Assembly (NCBI RefSeq): GCF_036785885.1
Contig: NC_092323.1
Coordinates: 20,840,501 to 20,904,500, forward strand
Source: Coffea arabica
Taxonomy: Eukaryota; Streptophyta; Magnoliopsida; Gentianales; Rubiaceae
Direction of reading: 5' to 3'
Length of the DNA stretch: 64,000 bases
Of this stretch, positions 36,600 to 47,803 are shown one piece after another (the stretch's first letter is position 1; every line of letters starts with the position of its first letter). The notes under the pieces are model-generated. The model had not been told where the DNA came from. It worked only from the letters and a program-made list of their open reading frames with translations, and did no database searches. Both the position numbers and the translations under genes were made by a program.

Positions 36600-37848
36600 T
36601 CCACATTTTCATCATTGACAACATGCTCCGCTAGGTTCATTTGCCTACGATCAGGACAACTGTTAGAAGTATGTCTCGACTTTCTACACCTATTACACTT
36701 ATCCCCCATATATTTTGCATACGAATTAAGGGCTTCCGTGTTGGTAGGTTGGTGCTATTTCATAGGCTACTTCTTCGGTGTCTCACGCTCCTCTCCTATT
36801 GGCCACTTTTCATTCCAATATCTAGGTCTGCTAGTATCTTGGTCTTCCCTTAGATTCTCCATGGTGCTAGTTTGATTTGAATCAAAATTCCTACACGATC
36901 TTTCACCATGGATGCTCCCTTTCCAAGTCAAACTCCTCTTAGCCTTGAGAGCCAAATTATGTGCATCGAAAAGTGTAGAGATTGGTTGAATACACATCTC
37001 CTCACGCACAGTATAATTGAACCCATCCAAAAATCTTGAAACTAATTGGGTCTCGATCTCCATTATATTATTCCAAGCCAACAAACGTAAGAATTCAGCA
37101 AGATAATCATGAATAGTTTGTTAACCTTTAATACAGTGTTGAAATTGCGAGAACAAAAACTGCTCATAATTTGGCGGGTAAAAAACGGGCAGTCAACAGA
37201 CATTTCATTTTTAACCAGACCCTCACCGACTGTTTTTCTTGCCTATGCCTCTAGTGTTGTAGTTGCTCTCGCCATGTTACACTCCACCCTTAACTTGTAA
37301 GCTACCAGCTTAACCTGATGGTTTTCTGGGATATTCATATAATCAAACAATCTGTCAATTTCTGCAAGCCAGTTCAAGAAGTCTTCTATACGCAAATTTT
37401 CATTAAAAGATGAAACATCGACCTTTAATTTGAATTTCGATTCTCACTATCGGTGCTGAGGACCCTTTTGATTAGGGTTATCCCTACCAAAAACAAGAAC
37501 TGTTCCATCGTCAGATAAATCTTCCTCCTCAAGATCTCGAGTTCTATGAGGATTTGGATTAGTTTGATGTTGTTGTGGGGGTTGTTGACAAGCATTGACA
37601 AGAGCCAAGTTAGGAGCAACTCTCCCATCTTGTTCACATTGTCGAGTTTGCCCTTTAAGACGCATACGGTCTATATTCTGAATAATCAGATCAACAAATG
37701 CCTGCAAATGGTCATAGTGATCCAGCAAGTCGTTCTGACCTTGTTCCAAGCGGCCTAAAGGGTCATTGACTTGATTCACACATTTGCTCACAGCATGGAT
37801 CTCGATCTTTGCGGCAAACGATCCGTCTCTGGATTTGTTTCCAGCCAT
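36600..37848 (-). pseudogene. Gypsy gag with zinc knuckle, broken
   Basis: The frame starts MAGNKSRDGSF at 37848. After a stop near 37449 a gag-type matrix region follows (NLRIEDFLNWLAEIDRLFDY, QVKLVAYKLR). Past further damage, a zinc knuckle, CNRCRKSRHTSNSC, lies near 36665-36710, with Arg in place of the usual Gly before His. Gag packages element RNA. At least two stops break it. Confidence 0.82.
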
Positions 37849-37877
37849 TGGACTTATTTAGAAACAAGAGAAACCTG

Positions 37878-38277
37878 TTCTGATGCCAACTAACATAGAA
37901 GCGAGTTTAAAGAATTGTTATACGAACGATTCCCGAAAAAGACTAAGGAAAAGATGCCATGATCTTAACCCGAAAAGTCACAAGAACCAAAAAGAATTTG
38001 AGAGAAATTGGTAAATACCAAGAAGAATTGATAATAATTGATGAATGTCTGAATAACAAGACTCTACTATACCTATATTTAAAATATAAAAGTCCTAAAG
38101 CAAAACGGAAACGAATTAACATGACAATCCTAAATCCTAAATGAATTAGTAAACAAAATAACATCAGAAAAGGAAACAAATAATGATATCAAAAGTCAAC
38201 CACGTATGAAAAGGTTCTTGAGTTTCTTGGTACGCTGTTTCTTGTCCCAAAAGGATTGTTCAATTTGTTTCACATCA
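37878..38277 (-). repeat. Gypsy 5' LTR plus tRNA-iMet-type primer site
   Basis: The 387 bp LTR (37891-38277) starts TGATGTG on the minus strand. Just inside, at 37878-37890, the minus strand reads TTGGCATCAGAAC, a drifted form of the TGGTATCAGAGC initiator-Met primer site. Confidence 0.87.
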
Positions 38278-38282
38278 CAAGT

Positions 38283-38534
38283 CTCTGTCTTTCTTTACGA
38301 TACCCAAATTGATATGAGTGGAACAGAAGTAAATCTAGAAGTTGTTTTTGGAGAGACTTTTAGATAATTCTAAGAAGCCAGATATGTGGCTGTGAGCTAG
38401 TCATAGGAATATCAAAACTCTAAATTTACCAGTGGTGTTAGATTCTTCTGACTTCTCCATATGTGTGATTGAAAGAATCTCTGGAATCCTATGATTTTCT
38501 TTACTTTGCATGAGCATTGCACAGATTCACATCG
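38283..38534. other. Short spacer between gypsy and TRIM elements
   Basis: About 250 bp of unassigned sequence; no frame or element end recognised. Confidence 0.4.
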
Positions 38535-38539
38535 CATAC

Positions 38540-39285
38540 TGATAGGGAGAAACACTTTAAGAGAGCCCACCAAAGAATTCAATATATAAGTCAAGAACCC
38601 AACTTTGACCCCAAAAGATTAAGTCATTAGGTTTCGATCCCTTATTTACATATTAACCACTCTTTCTCTATCTCTCAGACCAATGTGAGATATAAGTCTT
38701 TATTATGAATTTAACAAATCTATCTGTCGGACCAATATGAGACATAATTCTTTACTCATGAATCTAACAAATCTCTCCCTTTATGAGTAACCCCTTACAT
38801 TAAATTCAAATTTACAATCCTTTTTTCGAGCCCACTTTAATATTCAACGCCCCAAACATAGACCCACTCTTCTTTAACATCCAAACTGTATTCCGGACCC
38901 CTGCCAACCTTTGACTCCTTGGTCTAACACCAACTGGACCCCGTACCAAACCCATGACGCACATGGTCCAACATTAGCCAAACTCTTTAGCACTTTAGCA
39001 CTTCGGTCCATCATCAAGAAGAGAATTTTCACAGGTCCAACTCCTAAAAAATTCACTTGCCCATTATCAAGTAGTCCAGTCTCGCAACCTGAAACTCTGA
39101 TACCAATTTGATAGGGAGAAACACCTCGAAAGAGCCCACCAAAGCGTCCAATATGTAAGTCAGGAACCCAACTCTAACCCAAAAACTTAAGTCATTAGGT
39201 TTCGAATCCTTACTTACATATTAACCGCTCTTTCTATATCTCTCAAATCAATGTGAGACATAATTCTTTACTCATGAATCTAATA
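38540..39285 (-). mobile_element. TRIM (terminal-repeat retrotransposon in miniature)
   Basis: Two direct repeats, 38540-38769 and 39109-39285, both read TGTTAGATTC (or TATTAGATTC) to CTCCCTATCA on the minus strand. The 5' LTR is followed at once by TTGGTATCAGAG, an excellent initiator-Met primer site. AAAGGGAGAGATT, a purine tract, precedes the 3' LTR. The flanks CATAC (38535-38539) and CATAT (39286-39290) fit a 5 bp duplication with one change. The total is 746 bp with a 339 bp non-coding interior. The left LTR carries an extra internal duplication of about 55 bp. Confidence 0.88.
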
Positions 39286-39290
39286 CATAT

Positions 39291-40840
39291 ATCCAAACCT
39301 TTTTGTATTTGAAAGTGTCGTCTGTAGCAAACATTTGGAAATTGTCAAGATTTCAAATCTTAGTTCGCTTTTTTTTGTTTATTTTATTGAAAGTAATTTC
39401 AAATTGATGGGGACACATTCCCTTTTTTCTTTATTCACCTTTTGTTGTTGGCCTTGTTTATCTGATTAATTCTTCAGTTTGATGGAAGATCATATTGCAT
39501 TAGTAAAGTAAATTTGAGTGAATTTCTAATGAGTGAGACTTTTGAACAAAATTCTCAAAAGGTAGCATTTTTTAATCCTTTTTCCCCAAACGATAAAAGT
39601 GTATTCAATGATGTGATTTATATATATTTTTTTAAAAAAAGTTGCATTCACGTTATTGATTCTTGTAATTATGCATTTTTGGAAATTCAAAACGAGGGTT
39701 CAACTTTGACATAATTCAAAAATAGGGAATTGAGCATTATATACCTTAATTTAGATACAACAGATACTTTGTAAAATGTCTGAACCATCCACTGTTCAAT
39801 CTGCATTTGATTAAAGTGAAGTTTGAAATTGAAATTTGAAATCTAAAATTCATTGTTAAGTACTAAATTTGATACATTTCAGTGTGTATTACATTAAATA
39901 ATAAGCGAATAGTTTATCATTTATTTTTAAGAGCAAGTTTTGCCTAAAAAATTCAATGCAATTTAATTAATTCAAATGTTCAATTTTTTGTTATCAAACG
40001 CATTTGAACGTATTAAAATCTGAATCTATTAAATTTAATTACTAAATTGGATTATGAAATAGAACCTCACTCGCTTGTGTTACAACGTTTGGTCCACTGC
40101 CACGTCACTGTGGCAGTCAATGAGCAGGACCCACATGATGACATGGTAATTGAGATGGCATACGGCCACGCAGCTGCTGGGAACAAGTAACTTGGAGCAA
40201 AATTTTGAAAACTTTTTATTACTCGTGTTGATATTTGGGAAACTTGAAACGCTCATTTACGTTTCTAGGAATTCGTTTCGTTGATCCAACGAACATAGAA
40301 ATGGCCTTGACTTCAATGTCCCAAAGCGCAAAAAGGACCTTGATTTGTTTTTAACTCAAATTTGACTTATTTTTAGGAAGAATTCTCGTACCCTGGCAAA
40401 TTGTCAGCTTATATTAAGACCAAAAGAATTGGGTGTTGAAGCAAGGTTTATAGCTGATTTAATCACTATCTTGGGGTAACGTATTATATATTATCCATAA
40501 CTTGTAATGCATTAGTAAATTAAATCATATAGAATAAATGTTGTATACATTGACGTGTGTAAATTATCGTGGTTAGATAAATGTTATATATTTAAAATTT
40601 AGATTTGAAATCAAATTCAACAAATATGTCATCCATCCAAACATGACACTGTATATATTATAAGTGTATATAAAATTAATTTAAACACATATTCTTGAAT
40701 TCAATCACTACAATGTAAACAACAACACAATCAAATCCACCAATCAACTAATATAATGCATTAAGGACAATACAAAAAAAAAAGATTACATAAAAATTCC
40801 ATCCACTATAAGTCTTGTTAGTTTAGAGTCCCAAAAGAAC
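39291..40840. other. AT-rich intergenic region, no gene seen
   Basis: Includes a short GC-richer patch at about 40070-40190 with GCCACGTCACTGTGGC (an ACGT-core, G-box-like palindromic site). No supported frame. The far end near 40840 is the probable 3' flank of the F-box gene. Confidence 0.45.
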
Positions 40841-40901
40841 TTTGACTAACTTGCAGATGGGGATCTCTGCTCTTGGTGAGATTACATCAACCTATTCTCC
40901 T

Positions 40902-42065
40902 TCAATTCCAATATATCTTCAGATCATGATCAGGTGGTGGGGGATTCACGATTCGACGTTTTCCCAATTCTTTCTTGGCAGTAGGTTGCACCCATGTTCC
41001 AAATTCTCTCTCTGTCAATCCGTAAGAATTTCTACAGCAAAATTTACCATCCAAGGAGTGGTACTTGCCCGTTTTCAGAGAGTAAAACACCCCACTGTTT
41101 TCAAAAAACATAGGAAAGTAAATTGTGTTGGCCATGCTTTTTGTCAAGGCTGCTCTCGCAAAAGATCCACTAGAACTAAGATACAATGTATTATCGCCCA
41201 GATCTTGCAGTGGTTCCCAGACCATACTCAAAAGATTAAGCTTCATAACACGGACTTTCCTCTCAGCATGAGTAACAAACACGGCCACTAGTTGCTCGTC
41301 AACTCGTACCATAAACCTCTTGCGAACAAATCTTCTTAGACGACACTTGAGGGAGTCAAAGATTTTCCAACCATTTTCAATATGTTCAGGATCCAAAATG
41401 CCCACCTTACCTTTGATATCCAAGAAGTAGTACATGCCTTGGAATAAAACAGGAGGGCAAGAAACTCGAAAATAACGTCTTGTTTCACACTGGCAAATTC
41501 TCCAGGATTTCTCCCCACTTTTGAGAGTAGCAATTACATTAGTACCGAAGTCCTCACATTCAACAATCCCAACAATGGTCCAGTTCAGTGAACTTGGCCG
41601 AGAGAAAAATGACATTGTCAGGAAATTGTGATTGCAGGATGGAAGTCGAAAGCGAATTCTTCTAAAAGGATCGATAAAACAAGGATGACTCCCACGACCC
41701 CAATTCATCAACAACCAACCATACTTAGAACAATGGAGCACTGATTCTTGTGGTAACGTCCCCATGACATGGTAAAATTTGTTGTGGAGTGGATGAAACA
41801 TTTTGGTGGAATCGCTTTTGAGACAACATATTAAAGATGGAGAAGCAAAGAACAGCGAATTTGGGGATGGTGAGAGGGGTAAAGGGGGAGGAATGACTTG
41901 TTTCCATGATTTACAAACTGCTTTGAAGGCAAAAACATCTGCTGCTGCCAGATTCGATAGTATCAAACTCAGCAAGTCACTGGGGAGATCAGACCAACTT
42001 GTGTCTATTTCTCTATTCTCCTCTTCATCATCACAAGATGATGATGCAACACTTGCTTCTGCCAT
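40902..42065 (-). CDS. F-box protein with DUF295 domain
   Basis: A single 387-codon frame. Start context AACATGGC is favourable. Residues about 23-62 form an F-box (WSDLPSDLLSLILSNLAAADVF, then VCKSWKQV). An acidic start (CDDEEENREID) precedes it. The rest is a DUF295 beta-rich domain with HPLHNKFYH, SKYGWLLMN, CFIDPFRR, VFVTHAER, LGDNTLYLSSSGSFA and NTIYFPMF. Family members are substrate adaptors of SCF ubiquitin ligases: the F-box binds SKP1-like proteins, DUF295 is taken to bind the target. The target is unknown. It is divergent from the DUF295 gene at 43553, and the two are likely local paralogues. No intron or break seen. Confidence 0.9.
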   Translation of the reverse strand: MAEASVASSSCDDEEENREIDTSWSDLPSDLLSLILSNLAAADVFAFKAVCKSWKQVIPPPLPLSPSPNSLFFASPSLICCLKSDSTKMFHPLHNKFYHVMGTLPQESVLHCSKYGWLLMNWGRGSHPCFIDPFRRIRFRLPSCNHNFLTMSFFSRPSSLNWTIVGIVECEDFGTNVIATLKSGEKSWRICQCETRRYFRVSCPPVLFQGMYYFLDIKGKVGILDPEHIENGWKIFDSLKCRLRRFVRKRFMVRVDEQLVAVFVTHAERKVRVMKLNLLSMVWEPLQDLGDNTLYLSSSGSFARAALTKSMANTIYFPMFFENSGVFYSLKTGKYHSLDGKFCCRNSYGLTEREFGTWVQPTAKKELGKRRIVNPPPPDHDLKIYWN

Positions 42066-43552
42066 GTTTACGTACTAATAATGCAGCAAAAATTGCTTCA
42101 GCTGAAAGAAGGCACCTAGAAGAAAATTGCAAACGTAAATTACCCCTTAATATCTGATTCAATTGTTCAGGAAAACTACCATTTGATATGTAGAAACGAA
42201 AAAGCCAGTCACCTTTGTTCCGAAAAAAAAAGCTAGAAAAGAGAAAAGAAAAAAGGAAAGAAATCATGCAAATACGATAGAAACATTAAAGGACTGAAAA
42301 TTAGCAAGACACAATGAAAACATATTAAAAAAAAGTATATAAAAACGTTTGATTCCATGCACAGAGAAATTAGGTTCATAGAAAGAAACAAGAAATCTTC
42401 ATTGTCAAAATTATATGTCGAAGTTTAGGATAGTACCAGACGTGATGATCTTTTATTAACTGACGAAGAGAGAAACAAGAGAACCCTATGTTGAGTATTT
42501 GAACTGGATCTGTTTAATAATATAAGCACCACATGGTTTCCACATCTGAGTGGGTATTCTTACATAATTTGAGAGGGTTTAGGATTCTAACAACGGTTCC
42601 TTTTCCTAATCTGATTTTGTAAAATATATTGCCTTCTCCTTTTGGTAATTCCTATGATTTAATTGCACTATCTTGGTTTATAAAACTTCACAGCACGATG
42701 GAAAATTTTCCTTACTCTTTGTTCTGTCCCACGTACTAATAACAACCTTCTATTTTCCATACAATCGGCTTCAGCTTGTGATTTGATTAGATTAATCTGG
42801 TAACTTGTTTAACTGGTATGTCTGCTTTCTTTTGTTTTTTACTTTCATAATGTCCGATTCATATTAAATTATAATCTAGTCTTGCGTTTTTCTGTGCTAT
42901 TTTTTTTTCCTTTTCTTTTCCTTTGCTATCGTTGCTTATTTTTGGTGTTTCGTTCTTATAGCATATGATCAGCTTATATTTAAGATTAGATTATTAAGAT
43001 TATTCAACTTTTCCATTGTGCAGTTCTCCTGTCTGCTTTCTTCACCTTTTTTTTTTACTTCTTTACTATCATGTTATTTAAAGAATTAATCTTTCTTAAA
43101 TTTTATTCACTATAAATGCAAATTTTAAATTTTAAATTAAACTTTTGCATATACATTCTGAATTTAACAGTAATAGTATATTTGCTATGAATGCATATAA
43201 GATTTACTCTTATTTAAAGGTCTTTTACTTAAGATTTAACATCCTATTCTGAGCTTATGGTACGTTACAGTTATGTAGGGTTTGAATTTTTTTTTATATC
43301 AGACCAGATAAGCAAGACGGATATATCTGGAATGAAGTACAACTTAACTTCAGAGCAATTTGTAGCCAGGAAGACCTTAATCAAAGAAAAGACGGACTAA
43401 AGTTTATTTTTTTCAATTTTCTAATTATCTCCTTTCTATAACAATATTGTGTATCACTTGAAAAGTTGTTCCCGTAAGAAACGATCGTAATTACTTAAGG
43501 TTAATCTGTCGTTTCTTTTGCACTTCTTCAGGTCATTACTTATCTATGTACT
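42066..43552. promoter_or_regulatory. Intergenic region between divergent DUF295 genes
   Basis: About 1.5 kb with both start codons facing outward, so both promoters lie here. For the plus-strand gene a pyrimidine tract and CTTCTTCAG at 43531 looks like a splice acceptor just before the start, suggesting a leader intron. The stretch GATATATCTGGAATGAAGTA near 43318-43338 echoes coding sequence of that gene near 44270. Core promoter motifs could not be fixed with certainty. Confidence 0.45.
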
Positions 43553-44515
43553 ATGATGGAAATATCAATGGAATCAACAGACAAAGAGGACGAACTAATG
43601 CATCATCTTCGTCGGCCCCTAATTGAAAATTCCCAGAAAACCTATCCTTGGCTTGTCATATCTCACGGGAAGAAAAATCAGATGCTTACTTTCTATAACG
43701 TATCTGAAGATCGTTACTACAAAAGAACTATCCCCGACATGCGAAACAAGCATCTACTCGGTATTCACTACGGGTGGCTTGTCTTGGATGACTATACAAA
43801 GGATGATACTTGTCTCTTTAACCCTATCACGCAAGAGAAAATTCAACTTCCAACTTTAAAAGCCAGTTACTTGAGATGTTTTCTGTCCAAGCCACCATCT
43901 AACCCTGATTGCCTTGTCATGTTTATCAGAAATCCTCATCCTTTGCTGATTTGCAAGCTAGGAGACGATAAATTTTTCGAGTACAATGCAGATTCTCGAG
44001 GTGATCAGATTGTGGCTGCAACAGGTTTCAATGGGAATTTCTATGGCATGACGCTTAGTCGAACTATTGTGACAGCTCGTCTTGTCGATGGGGCGTTTGA
44101 AGTTCAGAAATTAATCGACAACGATGGATGCCCATTTCAAGTCGTTTCAAGTTTAAGGCCAGGAGCTGGTTTTGTACGATACTACCTGGTAGAGTCAGCT
44201 GGTGAACTTTTGTATGTCAACGAATATCTGTCTGCATTTTTTGCAACCTATTTTGAAGTCTTCCGAATTGATACATCTGGAATGAAGTATGAGAAATTGA
44301 CCAACTTGGGAGAACGGACACTTTTCCTAAGTCATTCAAATGGTATTTCTTGCTCCTGGAGGGAATCAAGAATCAGGAAAAATTGCATATATTTTGTTGA
44401 GCGATATGATAGAAATATGTATGTGTATGACTTGGAGGAAACAAGCAAAACAATACTGCTACCATGTCCAATTCTTGGATCTTGTTCAGATAAATGTTGG
44501 GGAGTTTGGCCTTGA
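43553..44515 (+). CDS. DUF295 protein lacking an F-box
   Basis: A single 320-codon frame starting MMEISMESTDKEDEL and ending GVWP. DUF295 features are TYPWLVISHGKKNQML, IHYGWLVLDD, CLFNPITQEKIQLP, CKLGDDKFFEY, ESAGELLYVNEYL, NLGERTLFLS and KNCIYFVERY. No F-box is present at the N-terminus; the first 30 residues are short and acidic. In the family such proteins may have lost SCF function or bind partners directly. A possible leader-intron acceptor lies at 43531. A second Met codon follows the first; either could start. It is divergent from the F-box/DUF295 gene. Confidence 0.85.
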   Translation: MMEISMESTDKEDELMHHLRRPLIENSQKTYPWLVISHGKKNQMLTFYNVSEDRYYKRTIPDMRNKHLLGIHYGWLVLDDYTKDDTCLFNPITQEKIQLPTLKASYLRCFLSKPPSNPDCLVMFIRNPHPLLICKLGDDKFFEYNADSRGDQIVAATGFNGNFYGMTLSRTIVTARLVDGAFEVQKLIDNDGCPFQVVSSLRPGAGFVRYYLVESAGELLYVNEYLSAFFATYFEVFRIDTSGMKYEKLTNLGERTLFLSHSNGISCSWRESRIRKNCIYFVERYDRNMYVYDLEETSKTILLPCPILGSCSDKCWGVWP

Positions 44516-44519
44516 ACAG

Positions 44520-45240
44520 TTTAGATGATGAATTTACAACATAAATTTCTTATCATTCACCCTCTGCATTTCATATAGTGAAAAGATAACTCAGGGATTA
44601 TTATTGTAATTTGAAAGTCCAATCTCCCTTTCACAATTAAACATTGCTCTAAATCTTTCAAATGGTACTTTAGTTTCCTGGACAAAATCAAGAATTTAGA
44701 AAACCATTTGTGCAAAAGGATAGTTATCTTTTTTTGTTGGAGCTTTTCAATGAATATACAAATTCAATGCATGAACTAGTTCTTTGGTGGTTTAAAAGAG
44801 GAGGAGGAGGAGGAGGAGGAGGAGGAGGAGGAGGAGGAGGAGAGGGGGGGGGGTGGTTTTGTGAAGAATGAATGGCACACATCAAACGTTACCTGCTTGA
44901 GATGCAAAAAACTCCAGCTGGACCTACTGGCATTAGGCTGCAATACTCTGTAGTCTGTACTAATAAGCTCAGATTGCAGGGTGATCTTGGGCCTTTGCCT
45001 ATATATTTGTATGGGCTTTGTCAAAATATAGTACAATTCATTGTTTGGACCAGAAAAGAAAATAAAAAAAAAAAACAATTTTGTTGTTGGGAAAATAGGG
45101 ATGTGATAGACAGTAGACACTGTTGTGATTTTGAAAATTACAGACCAACTTAGCAATTAATTTTTCAGATCTATCGTTATCCTATCTTTTTATCCATATA
45201 TATATATATATATATTAGGTATTTGCAGCTCATAACTGTT
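44520..45240. other. 3' flank and spacer with simple repeats
   Basis: AT-rich 3' flank of the DUF295 gene, the GGA microsatellite, and a short TA run near 45196-45216. Small frames here are not supported. Confidence 0.4.
44798..44853. repeat. (GGA)n microsatellite ending in a G10 run
   Basis: About fifteen GGA/GAG triplets run from 44798 to about 44843, followed by ten G bases. It is strand-asymmetric and purine-only, so a quadruplex or triplex is possible. Confidence 0.9.
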
Positions 45241-45244
45241 AGAT

Positions 45245-45365
45245 ACTTTTGTGTTTGGATAGAAAATTATTTGAGATAATTTTATGAAAAATACTGTAGC
45301 ACTTTTTTGATGTGATGCATGTGAGATAAAAAGGCGATTGAAAAAACGCGTTGATGATGCAAGCA
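45245..45365 (+). mobile_element. Fragment of a TGTTTGGAT / CTGTAGCACTTTTT MITE family
   Basis: Reads GTGTTTGGATAG, ATTATTTGAGATAATTTTA, ACTGTAGCACTTTTTTGAT, TGTGAGATAAAAAGG and GATTGAAAAAAC. The same order recurs at 53017-53170 and 60300-60490. The right end is not clear here. Confidence 0.6.
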
Positions 45366-45922
45366 AGTCGGTGTATGTAAATAAGATGGAAATAATGTGT
45401 AATCCAACCACTTTAGAACTCGATACTATAGAAGTCATGATTGAGGGAATTTTACCTATGTCTTTAATTTTCAAAGTTATAGTATCTGGCATGTTACTAG
45501 AATTTTTTGTGCATCTAATTTGTGAAAACCCCTAGTATTAAGAACGCTTTCAAGAAAACAAGTGCAGAAACTCTTCAATAGAAATTGAATAACTTGCACA
45601 GTAAAACATTTTTGCAACCTCAGTTACACCTAAATGACTAAAGTTTCAAATATGTTTTTGAGAAAACATTTTCACCGGACAAACATACCCTGAAAAGAAA
45701 AAGCTCTTTCTAACCTATTCTCATCAAGAAAGAACAATGGCTGGGTTCCCATAGTTCTAACTAGCAAACATGATTTTGAGCAAAAGATATATACATATGT
45801 ATACATACAACACACTGCTGGAATCAGGATGTGGACTTAGGGGGACAAAATTGATATGTACAAAAGTAGTGTCTAAAGAAAGTTATTGTCACTTATTAAA
45901 AAATCATATATATATATATCAT
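45366..45922. other. No gene recognised
   Basis: AT-rich sequence left of the first Helitron; short TA runs at 45905-45920. Confidence 0.4.
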
Positions 45923-46492
45923 ATATATATAATAAAGTCGTATTCTCATACTTATCTCTTCGCGTTTTCTCTTTCCTATGTGGCTTAATAAGACGGCAAG
46001 TAGTTTCCTACGTGGCTTGCTACTTTTTTGTTTGGATGTATATCAATTCTTATTTCCTATAAGAATTCTTAATATTATATGATTCTTATTTCCTACCCAA
46101 AAAAGGAACTAAAAAGTAATTCGATATAAATAAAAGAGACATAAATCTCCTCTATTAGATATATAGGAATAAATGATAATATATATTTTTTATAGTGTCC
46201 TTTTTTAATTTTTTTTTACAGCTTCATCATACATCCTTTTTATTTTAAGATAATCTACCCGTATATAGAACAACGTACAAACAATCTAGACATGGAAATT
46301 AAAGAAAGTTAGCCCAAAAAAGTTTTTACAAGACTCACAGCCCCCATGCATAATTGATGCACAAAGAGAAATAGCACTTCATCTGATTGAAAATTTCTGG
46401 AAAAGTCCATAAAGAAAATGTTAACCTTTTATCATTTTAATTGTTACAATATCTAGATAAACATAACTTTTAGAATATGTGTATTTATACAG

Positions 46493-47539
46493 GTATATGT
46501 TAAAAGTCTTGGCAAGTGATGCAACCGGTAATGCTTGGTTTGTTATATTTGATCAAGAGGTTGAAAGGATAATAGAACACAAACTTTCTTTTGTTCTTGA
46601 CAAATTTAACAAGGTAAACTTATATCTAATTTTTAAAAATATTTTTAATAAGGATTAATTTTTCCTACGCTGACAATGTATACACTATCAGCATTGGATG
46701 AATGACAACTATGCAAAATTTGAATTTGAAATTTAATTTTGGCACACATGTCATGAATCCAACGATGATAGTATATACACTGTCAGTGTAGGAAAGATTT
46801 ATTCTTTTAATAATAGTAGACAATCCGACACTTATCTTAGCCGTTGAATATTCTAATAAAAAAAATCTATTATGCATTTCATTTTTAGGAAGGATTTAGC
46901 AGTGAAATCGTGTCATCAATTATAAATAAAATCACGTGGAAACCTTTTGTGTTCCAAATCAAGTTGAACAATTACAATATGGAACAAGGTAGTAATAGAA
47001 TTACAGTGACTAGATGGTTCCACTGTGATTTAGGGAGGGAAACGCATTTCATACTTTCACAGGTATTGTGCAATAAATTTCTCTTATATTTCACATATTA
47101 TATCTCACATAATATTTTTGTCTTTAATTTTGATAAATCATTATCAGATTGGTGGAACCGACAACCAATACCAACTTGAAGTATCTTCTTCCCAGATCCC
47201 AATTAATATAACAGATGATTCTAATCAACAATATTTCAATACACTTCATATGAATCATTCATCAGAGGGTTCAACAAAAACCACAGAGGAAGGGAATCCT
47301 CATAAAAAGATTTGCATGAGAAGATAGATTTAATATACTATTTTACTTTCTTAAATTATAATCTTTACGTATTGTTATACACAATTTTGAATGCGATAAA
47401 TCATTTTTTTCCAATACTTAGTTATCCTGCTTTGCTATCATGCAGTGATAATGGAAAATCAATAAATGTTGATTTGCACGGACAGATCGAGAAGAATGTT
47501 CAAATAGAAGAAAAACAAGAACAAGTTTTTGAAGAATAG
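46493..47539 (+). pseudogene. RPA70-like C-terminal OB-fold gene carried by Helitron A
   Basis: Exons 46493-46613 (LKVLASDATGNAWFVIFDQE), 46889-47062 (EGFSSEIVSSIINKITWKPF) and 47148 to about 47320, then a fourth at 47446-47539. GT-AG junctions and phase fit. The first two match the Rep_fac-A C-terminal fold of replication protein A large subunits; plant Helitrons often carry such genes, thought to bind single-stranded DNA in rolling-circle transposition. The third donor reads AG-ATAG where copy B has AG-GTAG. The change destroys the GT and creates a stop. A MITE sits in the first intron. Only the C-terminal part of the protein is present. Confidence 0.8.
46652..46804. mobile_element. MITE family A copy in RPA intron (9 bp duplication)
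   Basis: A 153 bp palindromic element with ends GGATTAATTTTTCCTACGCTGAC and (complement) GAATAAATCTTTCCTACACTGAC. It is flanked by a perfect TTTTAATAA at 46643-46651 and 46805-46813. A 9 bp duplication points to Mutator mobilisation. Confidence 0.85.
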
Positions 47540-47803
47540 AATATTATTTGATACTATTTACTGCACTTTTTATTTATTTTCAAGTTTTTTAATGTTATGG
47601 TATTGTTGAATGATATTTTTTCTATTTTTGAATTATTATTCACTGAATTAGATGTTCAAATTTATATTATAAGAATATTTTGTATTACAATGCGCACATA
47701 GTAATATACTTAAGACAAGTTATAATAGATTATATATTAAATTTTTATTTTATATCGATATTTTTATAAAATTAACTAAATAGTTTATTATTTTTCGATG
47801 ATT

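Larger units (their letters stand above)
32903..38277 (-). mobile_element. Ty3/gypsy LTR retrotransposon, two LTRs, decayed
   Basis: A 5375 bp element on the minus strand with gag, zinc knuckle, protease, RT, RNase H and integrase in gypsy order. It has a primer site, a purine tract and a perfect 5 bp duplication CAAGT at 32898-32902 and 38278-38282. The two LTRs differ at 16 of about 195 aligned positions counted by eye (about 8 percent). All coding domains carry stops or shifts. Integrase after RT/RNase H defines Ty3/gypsy rather than copia; the lineage is not settled. Confidence 0.95.

Noticed and set aside
32903..38277. Endogenous pararetrovirus
   Set aside because: Two LTRs, target duplication and an integrase domain identify an LTR retrotransposon.
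44776..45156. Poly-Ser/Pro frame on the minus strand
   Set aside because: Created by the (GGA)n microsatellite; no domain.
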